Part shown: positions 8,644-17,207 of the stretch, in pieces
How the letters are laid out: every line of letters starts with the position of its first letter
Numbering within the stretch: the stretch's first letter is position 1
Origin: Qipengyuania huizhouensis
GTDB lineage: Bacteria > Pseudomonadota > Alphaproteobacteria > Sphingomonadales > Sphingomonadaceae
Length of the DNA: 64,000 nucleotides
Direction: 5' to 3'
NCBI RefSeq assembly: GCF_019711635.1
Contig: NZ_JAIGNT010000005.1
Span: 117,322-181,321 of the forward strand
Made by a program: the position numbers and the translations under genes
Notes under the pieces: generated by a model
Databases searched by the model: none
What the model was told of the DNA's origin: nothing
The model's input: the letters and a program-made list of their open reading frames with translations, nothing else

Positions 8644-9457
8644 TCTGCCTCCCTTGCGCGAAGTCATTGCGCGGCACGGCCTCTCGGCCAGCAAGGCGCT
8701 TGGCCAGAATTTCCTCTTCGACGAACAGTTGCTCGACCGCATTGCCGCAGTACCGGGCAGCCTTGAGAGGAAACGCGTGCTGGAGATCGGCCCCGGGCCG
8801 GGCGGGCTGACGCGTGCGCTGTTGAGGGCGGGTGCCGAAGTGACGGCCATCGAGATGGACAGGCGATGCCTCCCTGCCTTGTCGGAATTGACTATTGCTT
8901 TCCCTGATCGCCTGCGCGTGATCGAAGGAGATGCGCTCAGGCTACACCACAATGAGCTGATGGGCGGCGAACCCTTCGCCATCCTGTCCAATCTGCCCTA
9001 TAATGTCGGCACCGCGCTATTCACCCGCTGGATGGGTGGAGAAACTTGGCCGCCGCAATGGACATCACTGACCTTGATGTTCCAGCAGGAGGTGGCCCAG
9101 CGCATCGTCGCGAAGCCCGGCACGTCCGCCTATGGCCGCCTTGCCGTTCTCGCACAGTGGCGAGCGCATGCCAAACTGGCGATGAAAGTGCATCGTAGCG
9201 CCTTCACTCCGCCGCCGAAGGTGATGAGCGCCATCGTCCATGTCGAACCGGGCGCGATGCCCGAGGGCGTTTCCGCAAGGGTTCTGGAACGTGTGACAGA
9301 GGCGGCATTCGGCCAACGCCGCAAGATGCTTCGGCAAAGTCTCAAAAGTGTCCCCGGAGCTATAAATGCACTGGAGGCTATCGGAATAGATACGCAAAGA
9401 CGCGCGGAAACGCTCGAGGTTTGCGATTTCGTGGCCATCGCCCACACCCTGAGCTAA
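8636..9457 (+). CDS. rsmA: 16S rRNA (adenine-1518/1519 N6,N6)-dimethyltransferase
   Basis: RsmA (KsgA) dimethylates two adjacent adenines in the last hairpin of 16S rRNA as a late check on 30S assembly. The 273-residue protein has the KALGQNFLFDEQLLDRI entry motif, the SAM-binding loop LEIGPGPGGLTR at 49-60, and the catalytic NLPYNVGTALF (NLPY at 119-122). The C-terminal RNA-binding lobe with FGQRRKMLRQSLK is complete. It is the last gene of the lptD operon and its stop overlaps by three bases the stop of the convergent PilZ gene. Confidence 0.98.
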   Translation: MVDLPPLREVIARHGLSASKALGQNFLFDEQLLDRIAAVPGSLERKRVLEIGPGPGGLTRALLRAGAEVTAIEMDRRCLPALSELTIAFPDRLRVIEGDALRLHHNELMGGEPFAILSNLPYNVGTALFTRWMGGETWPPQWTSLTLMFQQEVAQRIVAKPGTSAYGRLAVLAQWRAHAKLAMKVHRSAFTPPPKVMSAIVHVEPGAMPEGVSARVLERVTEAAFGQRRKMLRQSLKSVPGAINALEAIGIDTQRRAETLEVCDFVAIAHTLS

Positions 9458-10008
9458 CCGATTTCGCCTTCCTGCGCGGACAGCTTGCGTAGCAATTGCG
9501 CGGCGATATCCAGTGCTTGCAGTTTCTCGGCGAATTGCATCACGACATGTGGACTGTCCGCCAGCGCATCGGCCAGTTCGTCGAGCGAAGCGGCCACGCG
9601 CTCCATATCGTCAACTGTGATCAAGGAATCATGCAGCGGTGCGGGCATCGCGCGTTTGGAAGGTTCATCCCGCTCGCGGAATTCTTCCATGATGCGCTGA
9701 AATGCGCGGTCCACGGATGCCTGTGGCGGTGCATCCGGAAACCAGTCCACCACTTCGGCCCGCTCGAAAAAGGATATGCCGGCCTGATCGACGCCTCTCC
9801 AGACGATCCGGCCCGGAACGGACAATGCCCCGCGTCTTAACTCGACCTCATGGCCGACGCCTGGCAGGCTCTCTCCTTCGATCAGAGCGCCCACGGACGA
9901 TATATTGCATAGATGCACCACGCTGTTACCCGGCTGGGCGTGGATGTTCGCCTGCACCAGCAGGTCGACCCGCTCTTCGCGGCGTTTGTGTAAACCTTCG
10001 GCGGGCAA
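9454..10008 (-). CDS. PilZ-domain protein
   Basis: A 184-residue cytoplasmic protein. The first 90 residues form a PilZ domain with the cyclic-di-GMP signature: the arginine cluster HKRREERVDL at about 8-17 and the second motif NISSVGALIEG, a D/N-x-S-x-x-G variant. The rest is helical with an amphipathic segment (MERVAASLDELADALADS), possibly for a partner protein. It could therefore sense c-di-GMP, although the Asn in place of Asp in the second motif may weaken binding. The start is a TTG at 10008, with AAGGGG 9 bases upstream; no ATG or GTG fits. It converges on rsmA with a 4-base overlap. Confidence 0.82.
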   Translation of the reverse strand: MPAEGLHKRREERVDLLVQANIHAQPGNSVVHLCNISSVGALIEGESLPGVGHEVELRRGALSVPGRIVWRGVDQAGISFFERAEVVDWFPDAPPQASVDRAFQRIMEEFRERDEPSKRAMPAPLHDSLITVDDMERVAASLDELADALADSPHVVMQFAEKLQALDIAAQLLRKLSAQEGEIG

Positions 10009-10081
10009 GGTTTGCGACCCCTTTTTTATTTTGCCGGGTCCCGCCTACCCCCAAAGGTTTACCATATGCTTGACCGGAGCC

Positions 10082-12178
10082 TCAGACACTCGCTTTCCGG
10101 CGCTGTCGCCATTGATGCAGCAGAGGCTCCGTGTAGCCGCTGGGTTGCTCGACGCCCTTGAAAATCAGATCCCTGGCTGCGCTGAATGCCGGACCATTTT
10201 CATTTTCGAGCAGCGGTTCGTAAAAAGGGTCGCCAGCGTTCTGTTGATCCACCTTGGCGGCCATCCTGTGCAGCGAATCCATCACCTGTTCTTCGGAAAT
10301 CACGCCGTGCAGACGCCAGTTGGCGATATGCTGGCTGGAGATGCGCAAAGTCGCACGGTCTTCCATTAGCCCTACATCATTGATGTCGGGGACCTTCGAA
10401 CAGCCCACTCCGTGGTCGATCCAGCGCACCACGTAGCCCAGCAATCCCTGGCAATTATTGTCGAGTTCCTCGCGGATTTCGTCTGCGGACCAATTGACCC
10501 CGTCGGCCAGCGGTATGGTCAGGAGTTCGTCGAGCTTCGCCGCATCACCCAGCCCCTTCTGGATTTCGAATACATCTTCGCGGTGATAGTGGATGGCGTG
10601 CAGCGTTGCAGCGGTCGGACTTGGCACCCACGCAGTGTTTGCTCCGGCGCGCAGGTGACCTATCTTCTCGATCATCATCTGCCCCATGAGGTCCGGAGCG
10701 GCCCACATGCCCTTGCCGATCTGTGCGCGGCCCGAAAGACCATGCGCAAGGCCAATCCCGACATTGCGCGCCTCGTAAGCCCTGAGCCAGGCGGAATTCT
10801 TCATCTCGCCCTTGCGCATCATCGGCCCCGCTTGCATCGAAGTGTGGATCTCATCTCCGGTACGGTCGAGGAAACCGGTGTTGATGAAGACGATGCGGTC
10901 CTTCACCGCGTGGATGCAGGCGGCAAGATTGGCGCTGGTGCGGCGCTCTTCGTCCATCACGCCGACCTTGATAGTATGGCGTGGCAGGTCGAGCAGGTCC
11001 TCGACTGCATCGAACAGGTCGTTGGTGAAGGCGCATTCCTCCGGTCCGTGCATCTTGGGCTTCACGATATAGATGCTGCCCTTGCGGCTATTGCCGTATT
11101 TCCCCAATCCTACGATGTCCTGCGCCGAAATCGCGCTGGTCATCACTGCGTCGAGGATGCCTTCGGGGATTTCCTGCCCGTCCCAGCGCATGGCGGGGTT
11201 GGTCATCAGGTGGCCGACATTGCGGACGAACATCAGGCTGCGGCCGGGAAGCGAGCGGCGCGTGTTGTTCGAATCGGTATAGTACTTGTCGCCCGCCAGA
11301 TCGCGCGTGACGGTTTTTCCGCCCTTGTCGAAACTCTCCGACAGATCGCTGCGAATGATGCCCAGCCAGTTGCGATAGGCGAGCAGCTTGTCCTCGGCAT
11401 CGACCGCCGCGACCGAATCCTCGCAATCGGCGATCGTGGTGAGCGCGGCTTCAAGGACGATATCCGAAATGCCTGCCTTGTCGGTGCGGCCGACCGGATG
11501 TTCGCGATCGAACTGCACCTCTATGTGCAGGCCATTGTTCCTGAACAGGAGACCCTTGTCGGTACGTCCAACAAACTGGTCCTGATCTATCAGATTGCCG
11601 TAATCTTCACTTTCAAGATCGGCCCAGCTCCGCTCCGACAGAGGCAGCGCTTCGTCGAGGAATTTGCGGCCTTGCGCGATTACCGCCGCGCCGCGCGCCT
11701 CGTCATAGCCGCCCGGCCGTGCGGGTGGAGCGTCGAGCGCATCGGTGCCGTATAGCGCATCGTACAGGCTGCCCCAACGCGCATTGGCGGCGTTGAGCAG
11801 GAAGCGTGCATTGAGGATGGGCACGACGAGTTGCGGCCCGGCCATAGTCGCGATTTCGGGATCGACATTCCGCGTGCCGATGGTGAATTCGCCCGGCTCC
11901 GGCACCAGATAGCCGATCTCTTCGAGAAAGCGGCGGTAAGCCTCGACATCGTGCGACTGTCCCTTACGCTCGATATGCCAGGCATCAATCTTCGCCTGTA
12001 GATCTTCGCGCTTATCCAGCAAGGCCCGATTGCGGGGAACGAAATCGCCGAGAAGGCTGGCAAACCCTTCCCAAAAATTGTTCGCATCGTGGCCCAGCGG
12101 TCCCAGCACCTCCCGCTCGACAAACGCGGCAAGAGCTGGATCGGTTTGAATACCGGCGCGCGTCACGTAATTGGTCAT
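10082..12178 (-). CDS. glcB: Malate synthase G
   Basis: This enzyme condenses glyoxylate and acetyl-CoA to malate, allowing growth on C2 compounds and fatty acids. The 698-residue length is typical of the G isoform (about 720) and rules out the shorter A isoform. Recognisable segments are GLGKYGNSRKGSIYIVKPKM, the Mg/glyoxylate site region GVMDEERRTSANLAACI, and GKGMWAAPDLMGQMM. ATG 12178 (MTNYVTRAGIQTDP) matches family N-termini; codons further upstream look non-coding. The gene stands alone, with no isocitrate lyase in the window. It diverges from the M20 hydrolase across 133 bases of apparent promoter DNA. Confidence 0.97.
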   Translation of the reverse strand: MTNYVTRAGIQTDPALAAFVEREVLGPLGHDANNFWEGFASLLGDFVPRNRALLDKREDLQAKIDAWHIERKGQSHDVEAYRRFLEEIGYLVPEPGEFTIGTRNVDPEIATMAGPQLVVPILNARFLLNAANARWGSLYDALYGTDALDAPPARPGGYDEARGAAVIAQGRKFLDEALPLSERSWADLESEDYGNLIDQDQFVGRTDKGLLFRNNGLHIEVQFDREHPVGRTDKAGISDIVLEAALTTIADCEDSVAAVDAEDKLLAYRNWLGIIRSDLSESFDKGGKTVTRDLAGDKYYTDSNNTRRSLPGRSLMFVRNVGHLMTNPAMRWDGQEIPEGILDAVMTSAISAQDIVGLGKYGNSRKGSIYIVKPKMHGPEECAFTNDLFDAVEDLLDLPRHTIKVGVMDEERRTSANLAACIHAVKDRIVFINTGFLDRTGDEIHTSMQAGPMMRKGEMKNSAWLRAYEARNVGIGLAHGLSGRAQIGKGMWAAPDLMGQMMIEKIGHLRAGANTAWVPSPTAATLHAIHYHREDVFEIQKGLGDAAKLDELLTIPLADGVNWSADEIREELDNNCQGLLGYVVRWIDHGVGCSKVPDINDVGLMEDRATLRISSQHIANWRLHGVISEEQVMDSLHRMAAKVDQQNAGDPFYEPLLENENGPAFSAARDLIFKGVEQPSGYTEPLLHQWRQRRKASV

Positions 12179-12311
12179 AGAACTCCTCAGGGTAGATCGT
12201 GCGACTGGCGATGTAGACCCGGGGAGGAGCGGCACGACCTATGCCGCCAGCGGTTGACGAATGCAAGGCGCGGGGTGGACTTGGCCTGCGCGAACCTTAA
12301 GTAAGTTGCTG

Positions 12312-13520
12312 ATGAAACCGGATACTGCCCCCCAAGCCCTTCTCGACGCAATCGACGCGGCCACGATGCTGCGCGAGGTGCAGGCATGGTCCGCAGTCAA
12401 CACCGGCACTGCGAATATCGAGGGGCTGGAGAAAATGGCAGGCGTATTGGCCGATGCCTTCTCTATCCTTCCCGGCGATATCGAGTTGGTGGAGCCTGCA
12501 ACGGTCACCGCAATTTCCGCCGAGGGCCGTGAATACGAAAAGCCGCATGGCAAGCACATGGTCCTGCGTGTACGACCCGAGGCTGAGCGTCGCTTCGTCC
12601 TGACCGGACACATGGACACCGTTTTCCCTGTCGATCATCCCTTCCAGGAGGTGAAGTGGCTCGACGATGAAACTCTCAACGGCCCCGGCACGGCAGATAT
12701 GAAAGGCGGCCTAAACGTCATTCTCCATTCGCTCAGGACATTCGAGACGATCGAAGGCTCTTCGCGTGTGGGCTACGATGTGATGATCAACTCGGATGAG
12801 GAAACGGGCAGTCTCGCCAGCCGTAGCTTGATCGAGGAACTGGCGCGCGGGAAATACGCCGCACTGACATATGAACCCAGCGCTCTGCCAGACGGCACGC
12901 TCGCGCACGCGCGGGGCGGGACGGGCAATTACTCGATCACCATTACCGGGCGCAGCGCCCACGCAGGCCGAAACCCGCAAGACGGGCGCAACGCCATCGT
13001 CGCGGCGTCCGATCTCGTCCTGAAGATCAAGGCGCTCGAAGCGGAGGACATTACCGTCAATCCTGCCAAGATCGAAGGCGGTGCGGCGAATAATGTCGTC
13101 CCCGACCTCGCTATCCTGCGCTTCAACATCCGCCCCAAATCGACCGATGCCATGAACCGCTTTGACGGCGATCTCGACGCGATCCTCAAGACTGTCGAAG
13201 CCGAGCACGAAGTCGGCATCCACCGCCATGGCGGGGTCACGCGACCACCCAAGCCGGTCGACGATAAGGCTCAGCGCCTGTTCGACCTCGTGAAGGCATG
13301 CGGAGCCGAACTTGGTCAGCAGATTGCTTGGAAGTCCACTGGCGGGGTGTGCGACGGCAACAATATCGCCGCGACCGGCGTCCCGGTGGTCGACACGATG
13401 GGCGTGCGCGGCGGGGCGATCCACTCGCCTGACGAATTCATGATCGTACCTTCGTTGCGGGAGCGTGCGGCGCTCTCCGCGCTGGTTCTGACAAGGTTAT
13501 CTACCGGAGAACATTTGTGA
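12312..13520 (+). CDS. M20 (carboxypeptidase G2-like) metallohydrolase, possible succinyl-amino-acid deacylase
   Basis: A 402-residue two-zinc amidohydrolase. All metal and catalytic residues of the M20 family are present: H100 and D102 (LTGHMDTVF), D129 (NGPGTADMKGG), E163/E164 (NSDEETGS), and a late His in GGAIHSPDEF. It has the lid/dimerisation domain inserted in the middle (about 190-305). The likely start is ATG 12312 (MKPDTAPQALL); the frame is open further upstream without family similarity. The stop overlaps the GTG start of astA, so the gene is translationally coupled to arginine succinylation. It might hydrolyse a succinylated intermediate such as N-succinylglutamate; that role is inference from position. 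Glutamate carboxypeptidase is the alternative. Confidence 0.85.
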   Translation: MKPDTAPQALLDAIDAATMLREVQAWSAVNTGTANIEGLEKMAGVLADAFSILPGDIELVEPATVTAISAEGREYEKPHGKHMVLRVRPEAERRFVLTGHMDTVFPVDHPFQEVKWLDDETLNGPGTADMKGGLNVILHSLRTFETIEGSSRVGYDVMINSDEETGSLASRSLIEELARGKYAALTYEPSALPDGTLAHARGGTGNYSITITGRSAHAGRNPQDGRNAIVAASDLVLKIKALEAEDITVNPAKIEGGAANNVVPDLAILRFNIRPKSTDAMNRFDGDLDAILKTVEAEHEVGIHRHGGVTRPPKPVDDKAQRLFDLVKACGAELGQQIAWKSTGGVCDGNNIAATGVPVVDTMGVRGGAIHSPDEFMIVPSLRERAALSALVLTRLSTGEHL

Positions 13521-14536
13521 CCTTCCGCCTACGCGCCGCGCATATCGACGACCTCGAACATCTGTATGAAATGGCCAAGCTGACGGGTGGCGGATTTACC
13601 AACCTGCCCGCAGACAAGAATGCCCTGACCAAGAAGCTCGAACGTGCCGATGCAGCCTTCTCGCGTAGCGATGATGGGAAACTGGGCGACGATCAATTCA
13701 CGCTCGTTCTTGAAAATACCGCTACGGGCCAGGTGCGCGGAACCTGTCAACTTTTCAGCCAGGTCGGCCAGCAATGGCCGTTCTATTCCTATCGCCTGAC
13801 CACATTGACCCAACACAGTCAGGAACTCGACCGTACTGTGCGCGCCGAACTGCTGAGCCTCGTAACCGATCTGGAAGGTTCGTCCGAAGTCGGCGGGTTG
13901 TTTCTCCATCCGGGTGAGCGCGCCGGCGGGCTTGGCCTTCTGCTCGCGCGCAGCCGCTATCTTTTCGTCGCCATGCATCGAAGCCGGTTCGCCGACCGCA
14001 TTATCGCCGAATTGCGCGGCGTGATCGACGATCGCGGCGGCTCCCCCTTCTGGGACGGGGTCGCCGGGCGGTTTTTCGGCATGACCTTCCAGGAAGCCGA
14101 CTACTTCAACGCGATCAACGGAAACCAGTTTATCGCCGATCTGATGCCCAAGCATCCGGTTTATGTCGCCATGCTTGACGACGAAGCGCGTAAAGTCATC
14201 GGCGTCCCCCACCCCTCTGGCCGTGCAGCCATGCGTATGCTTGAGAACGAGGGCTTTGCAGCCGAAGGTTATGTCGACATTTTCGATGGCGGTCCGACCA
14301 TGATCGCGCGCACCGATCAGGTGAAAAGCGTGCAGGACGCCAAGCCAGCTACGGTGACCGCGGTCGATCTCGACATCGGCGAACGCGCATTGCTGGCGTC
14401 GGGCGAACTGGGGGAATTTAAATCGGCTTACGGCATGCGCGACTTCGGGGATGACGGTTCGGTCGCGATCGACGAAATCAGCGCTGCCGCGCTGGAGGTC
14501 GGCGTAGGCGATACCGTCTGGAGCGTAGCACGATGA
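13517..14536 (+). CDS. astA: Arginine N-succinyltransferase
   Basis: AstA starts the arginine succinyltransferase pathway by moving succinyl from succinyl-CoA onto the alpha-amine of arginine. The 339-residue protein shows the family pattern FRLRAAHIDDLEHLYEMA at the N-terminus, then SEVGGLFLHPGERAGGLGLL and a long conserved FFGMTFQEADYFNAINGNQF. It has the GNAT-like double fold of this group. The start is GTG 13517, overlapping the stop of the M20 gene. Its own stop overlaps the ATG of astB (ATGA). No astC or astD is present in the window. Confidence 0.96.
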   Translation: MTFRLRAAHIDDLEHLYEMAKLTGGGFTNLPADKNALTKKLERADAAFSRSDDGKLGDDQFTLVLENTATGQVRGTCQLFSQVGQQWPFYSYRLTTLTQHSQELDRTVRAELLSLVTDLEGSSEVGGLFLHPGERAGGLGLLLARSRYLFVAMHRSRFADRIIAELRGVIDDRGGSPFWDGVAGRFFGMTFQEADYFNAINGNQFIADLMPKHPVYVAMLDDEARKVIGVPHPSGRAAMRMLENEGFAAEGYVDIFDGGPTMIARTDQVKSVQDAKPATVTAVDLDIGERALLASGELGEFKSAYGMRDFGDDGSVAIDEISAAALEVGVGDTVWSVAR

Positions 14537-15783
14537 GCCTCGTCGAGATTAATTTCGATGGTATCGTAGGGCCAAGCCACAATTACGCCGGTCTCAGCCT
14601 CGGCAACATCGCCAGCGCAAGCCATAAGGGCGACACTTCCTACCCTCGGGCCGCAGCGTTGCAGGGCATAGCCAAAATGCGTTCCAACATGGCGCTGGGT
14701 CTCGCACAGGGATTTCTCCTGCCGCTGCCCCGCCCCAATCTCGGACTGATGCGTGACCTTGCCATCGACGAAAGCGCACCGCGCCAGCTTCTCGCTGCCG
14801 CATGGTCGGCATCGAGCATGTGGACCGCCAATGCCGCCACGGTCAGCCCCGCTCCCGATACGCGCGATGGTCGCTGTCACCTGACGCCTGCCAATCTCGT
14901 CACTATGCCGCACCGCACACAGGAATGGCGGGATACGCAAGCGCAGTTGAAATTGGCTTTTGGCGACGAGCAGCATTTCGCTGTTCACGATGCCGTTTTG
15001 CCTGCATTCGGCGACGAGGGCGCGGCCAACCACATGCGCTTTTGCGAAGGCCACGATGCACCGGGCGTCGAAGTGTTCGTCTGGGGCAGGCAGGGCGGCA
15101 GATTCCCCGCACGCCAGCATGAACAGGCCAGCCGCGCGATTGCCCGCCTGCATGGCCTCGATCCGGACAAATGCATCTTCATCGAACAGAACCCCGACGC
15201 TATCGAAGCCGGCGCTTTCCATAACGACGTCGTTTCCGTGGCGAACGAGCGCGTGCTGTTCACCCATGAGCGCGCATTTGCCGACCAGCAAGGCGCCTAT
15301 GAAGCGATCCGCGCGGCTTTCCCCTCACTTGAGGTGGTCGAGGTACCGGAGAGTGCGGTCAGCCTCGAAGAAGCGATCCGCACCTACCTGTTCAATGCGC
15401 AGCTGCTCACGCTCCCGAGCGGCGAGATGGCGCTGGTGGTGCCGAGCGAGTGCCAGGAAAGTGCGAGCGTGTGGAGCTGGTGCGAACACATGCTCGCCAG
15501 CAACGGCCCCATTCGCAAGGTCATTCCGGTCGATGTGCGCCAGTCCATGGCCAACGGAGGCGGCCCCGCCTGCCTGCGCCTTCGCGTGGTGGCCGACCCG
15601 AGGACGGTGGATCAGCGCTTTATGCTCGATGAAGCCAAGACCGAGCGGATAGAGGCGGTGATCGCCGAAATGTGGCCCGAGAGCATCGATCCGCAAGATA
15701 TCGGCACCGACGCCCTCGCCAAGCGCGTGATCGAAGCGCGCGAAGCTTTGCTGAGTGTCCTATCCTTGGACAGTCTCGTTTAA
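14533..15783 (+). CDS. astB: N-succinylarginine dihydrolase
   Basis: AstB converts N2-succinylarginine to N2-succinylornithine, ammonia and CO2. The 416-residue length and the N-terminal block EINFDGIVGPSHNYAGLSLG are characteristic. Further family blocks include FHNDVVSVANERVLFTHERA with a catalytic-site histidine and ANGGGPACLRLRVV, where the nucleophilic cysteine of this amidinotransferase-fold family sits (GGPACLRLR). It is the last gene of the three-gene M20-astA-astB unit and is followed by a gap of about 145 bases with no visible terminator. Confidence 0.97.
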   Translation: MSLVEINFDGIVGPSHNYAGLSLGNIASASHKGDTSYPRAAALQGIAKMRSNMALGLAQGFLLPLPRPNLGLMRDLAIDESAPRQLLAAAWSASSMWTANAATVSPAPDTRDGRCHLTPANLVTMPHRTQEWRDTQAQLKLAFGDEQHFAVHDAVLPAFGDEGAANHMRFCEGHDAPGVEVFVWGRQGGRFPARQHEQASRAIARLHGLDPDKCIFIEQNPDAIEAGAFHNDVVSVANERVLFTHERAFADQQGAYEAIRAAFPSLEVVEVPESAVSLEEAIRTYLFNAQLLTLPSGEMALVVPSECQESASVWSWCEHMLASNGPIRKVIPVDVRQSMANGGGPACLRLRVVADPRTVDQRFMLDEAKTERIEAVIAEMWPESIDPQDIGTDALAKRVIEAREALLSVLSLDSLV

Positions 15784-15927
15784 TTCGGGTGCACAACGGT
15801 TAACTGCCTCGACTCTGCGTCGGGCGTTCTTACACTCGGTTCCGGATTAACCATCTGACTCGGCAGGAACGTGTCGCTGGCACGGGGATTGCACAGAGGA
15901 AGGTTAAGGAAGGAACGTTTCGCATCC

Positions 15928-16182
15928 ATGTGGACCAAGGTGAAAAGGCTGTTCGTGATCAAGACGCGCTGGGAAGCGTATCTGATCATCTACGCCCTCG
16001 CCCTCGGTGCCATGACCCGAGGCGCGCAATATACCGTCGAGTACCCCGGTCTCAGCGGATATCTCCTGATGGCAGCAACTGCCGGTGCCGTGTTTCTGGG
16101 TGGCGCAAAAATTCTCGACGCAATCCGCTACGAGAAGGAAGCAAAAATGGAAAGTCAGACCAGAGAAGATCCGGTCGACTGA
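15928..16182 (+). CDS. Small two-helix membrane protein, unknown function
   Basis: An 84-residue protein starting MWTKVKRLFVIKTRWEAYLI. It has two hydrophobic segments (about residues 18-30 and 43-60) and a charged C-terminal tail, consistent with a small inner-membrane hairpin. A strong ribosome-binding site (AAGGAAGG) precedes the ATG at 15928, which supports real expression. No family motif is recognised. It sits between astB and the 3' side of the oppositely oriented tmRNA gene. Confidence 0.7.
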   Translation: MWTKVKRLFVIKTRWEAYLIIYALALGAMTRGAQYTVEYPGLSGYLLMAATAGAVFLGGAKILDAIRYEKEAKMESQTREDPVD

Positions 16183-16313
16183 ACTTGCCAAAGAATTCGA
16201 AGGTGGGGAGATTCTGTTGCTAGCCTCTCCCCGGGGCCCCGGAATCCGCTTCTGTTGCCCGGTGGGTCCAACCGCGCTTTAGCTTTGTAAGATCAGGGCG
16301 TTAGCCCGTCAGA

Positions 16314-16349
16314 TTACGCAGCGAGAGCGAGTGCTTCGTTATCGTTGGC
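16314..16349 (-). other. tmRNA proteolysis-tag reading frame
   Basis: Eleven sense codons starting at the resume codon GCC (16349) and ending with TAA (16316-16314). They encode ANDNEALALAA, the degradation tag read after trans-translation. The terminal LAA is the ClpXP/ClpA recognition signal. Confidence 0.93.
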
Positions 16350-16435
16350 ACTTGTGTGTTGCGAACAGTTTTACGGGGTACTCAGCCCGGGCGAAAACAC
16401 TGCCTTTCAGCACACGTCGATCCTAGTTCGGCCCC

Positions 16436-16464
16436 GTCAAAAACCGCGATTTCTCCGCGGGTTA
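16436..16464 (-). other. Intervening segment removed from pre-tmRNA
   Basis: The 29 bases between the CCA end of the acceptor piece and the 5' end of the coding piece fold into a CCGCG/CGCGG hairpin on the minus strand. In permuted tmRNAs this segment is cut out to leave two RNA chains. Confidence 0.8.
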
Positions 16465-16585
16465 TGGTGGAGCCGCCGGGTACTGCCCCCGGGTCCGTTG
16501 TACCTATTACACAGCGCCATTTATCGCCATAGCCGGTCGAAACCGGCAGGTCCCATATAAGGCCTTCAGGATTAATGTGAAGTGA

Positions 16586-16616
16586 GCGGAAGGCGGAGCA
16601 GTCCCGCGCCTTCCGC
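16586..16616 (-). terminator. Strong hairpin between mscL and ssrA
   Basis: A 10-bp perfect inverted repeat (GCGGAAGGCG / CGCCTTCCGC) with an 11-base loop, located 16 bases past the mscL stop and about 30 bases before the tmRNA start. It lacks a downstream T-run on either strand, so it may be a weak terminator or a transcript-stabilising stem. Confidence 0.45.
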
Positions 16617-16631
16617 CCATCTTCGCAAAAA

Positions 16632-17057
16632 TCAGCTCTTTTTCTTCAACTCGTCGCGAATTTCCGTGAGCAGGTCGAGCTCGGTCGGGCCGGCGGCTGC
16701 TTCTTCCTTCTCTTCCTTCATCACTTTCTTGGCGTAGCGTACCAGCAGGAAGATGATGAATGCCAGGATCAGAAAGTTCACGATGGCCGTGATGAACGCG
16801 CCATATCCGATCATTGCGGCGCCCGCTTCCTTGAGCGCGGCGTAATCGGTCATTGAGCCCTCATAACCTTCAGGCGTGGAAAGGAGGATGAAATGGTTGG
16901 AGAAATCGGCCCCGCCGAAGATTGCCCCAACCACCGGCATGATAAGATCGTCAGTCAGCGAGGCGACGATCGTCCCGAACGCACCCGCGATGATTACGGC
17001 TACGGCAAGGTCGATGACGTTGCCCTTGGCGACAAATTCCTTGAAATCTTTCAGCAT
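16632..17057 (-). CDS. mscL: Large-conductance mechanosensitive channel
   Basis: MscL opens under membrane tension to release solutes during osmotic downshock. The 141-residue protein starts MLKDFKEFVAKGNVIDLAVA, with the conserved N-terminal amphipathic helix and the TM1 pore lining GAFGTIVASLTDDLIMPVVG. TM2 (AFITAIVNFLILAFIIFLLV) and the cytoplasmic Glu/Lys bundle ending in DELKKKS complete it. The ATG at 17057 is preceded by AAAAGGA; codons upstream of it are unrelated. It is a single gene between the ssrA hairpin and the divergent lemA. Confidence 0.98.
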   Translation of the reverse strand: MLKDFKEFVAKGNVIDLAVAVIIAGAFGTIVASLTDDLIMPVVGAIFGGADFSNHFILLSTPEGYEGSMTDYAALKEAGAAMIGYGAFITAIVNFLILAFIIFLLVRYAKKVMKEEKEEAAAGPTELDLLTEIRDELKKKS

Positions 17058-17207
17058 TCCCGATCCTTTTCGCAACCCTGCGACCCGAACCGCATTTCTG
17101 GCACGGGAATTGTGAGCGCTCAAGCCTGCTTTGCTTGAAAGGCAGGAACAGCGTGCTATCTGGATAAGACAGTTTCGCATTCAGGTTGTTCAAGAGGAAT
17201 TGCCGAC

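Larger units (their letters stand above)
16201..16556 (-). ncRNA. ssrA: Two-piece (circularly permuted) transfer-messenger RNA
   Basis: tmRNA with SmpB rescues stalled ribosomes and tags the unfinished protein for proteolysis. Reading the minus strand, an acceptor piece comes first and ends in CGGCTCC-ACCA at 16475-16465. A 29-base spacer follows, then the coding piece begins GGGGCCG at 16435. The two heptamers pair as a 7-bp acceptor stem with a G3-U70-type wobble, the alanine identity element. The coding piece carries the tag frame ANDNEALALAA. This order is the permuted form known from alphaproteobacteria. The T-stem CCGGG/CCCGG closes a non-canonical loop GGCAGTA. The outer ends are approximate; the coding side finishes near a GGGGAGA/TCTCCCC hairpin at about 16203-16230. 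Confidence 0.93.
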
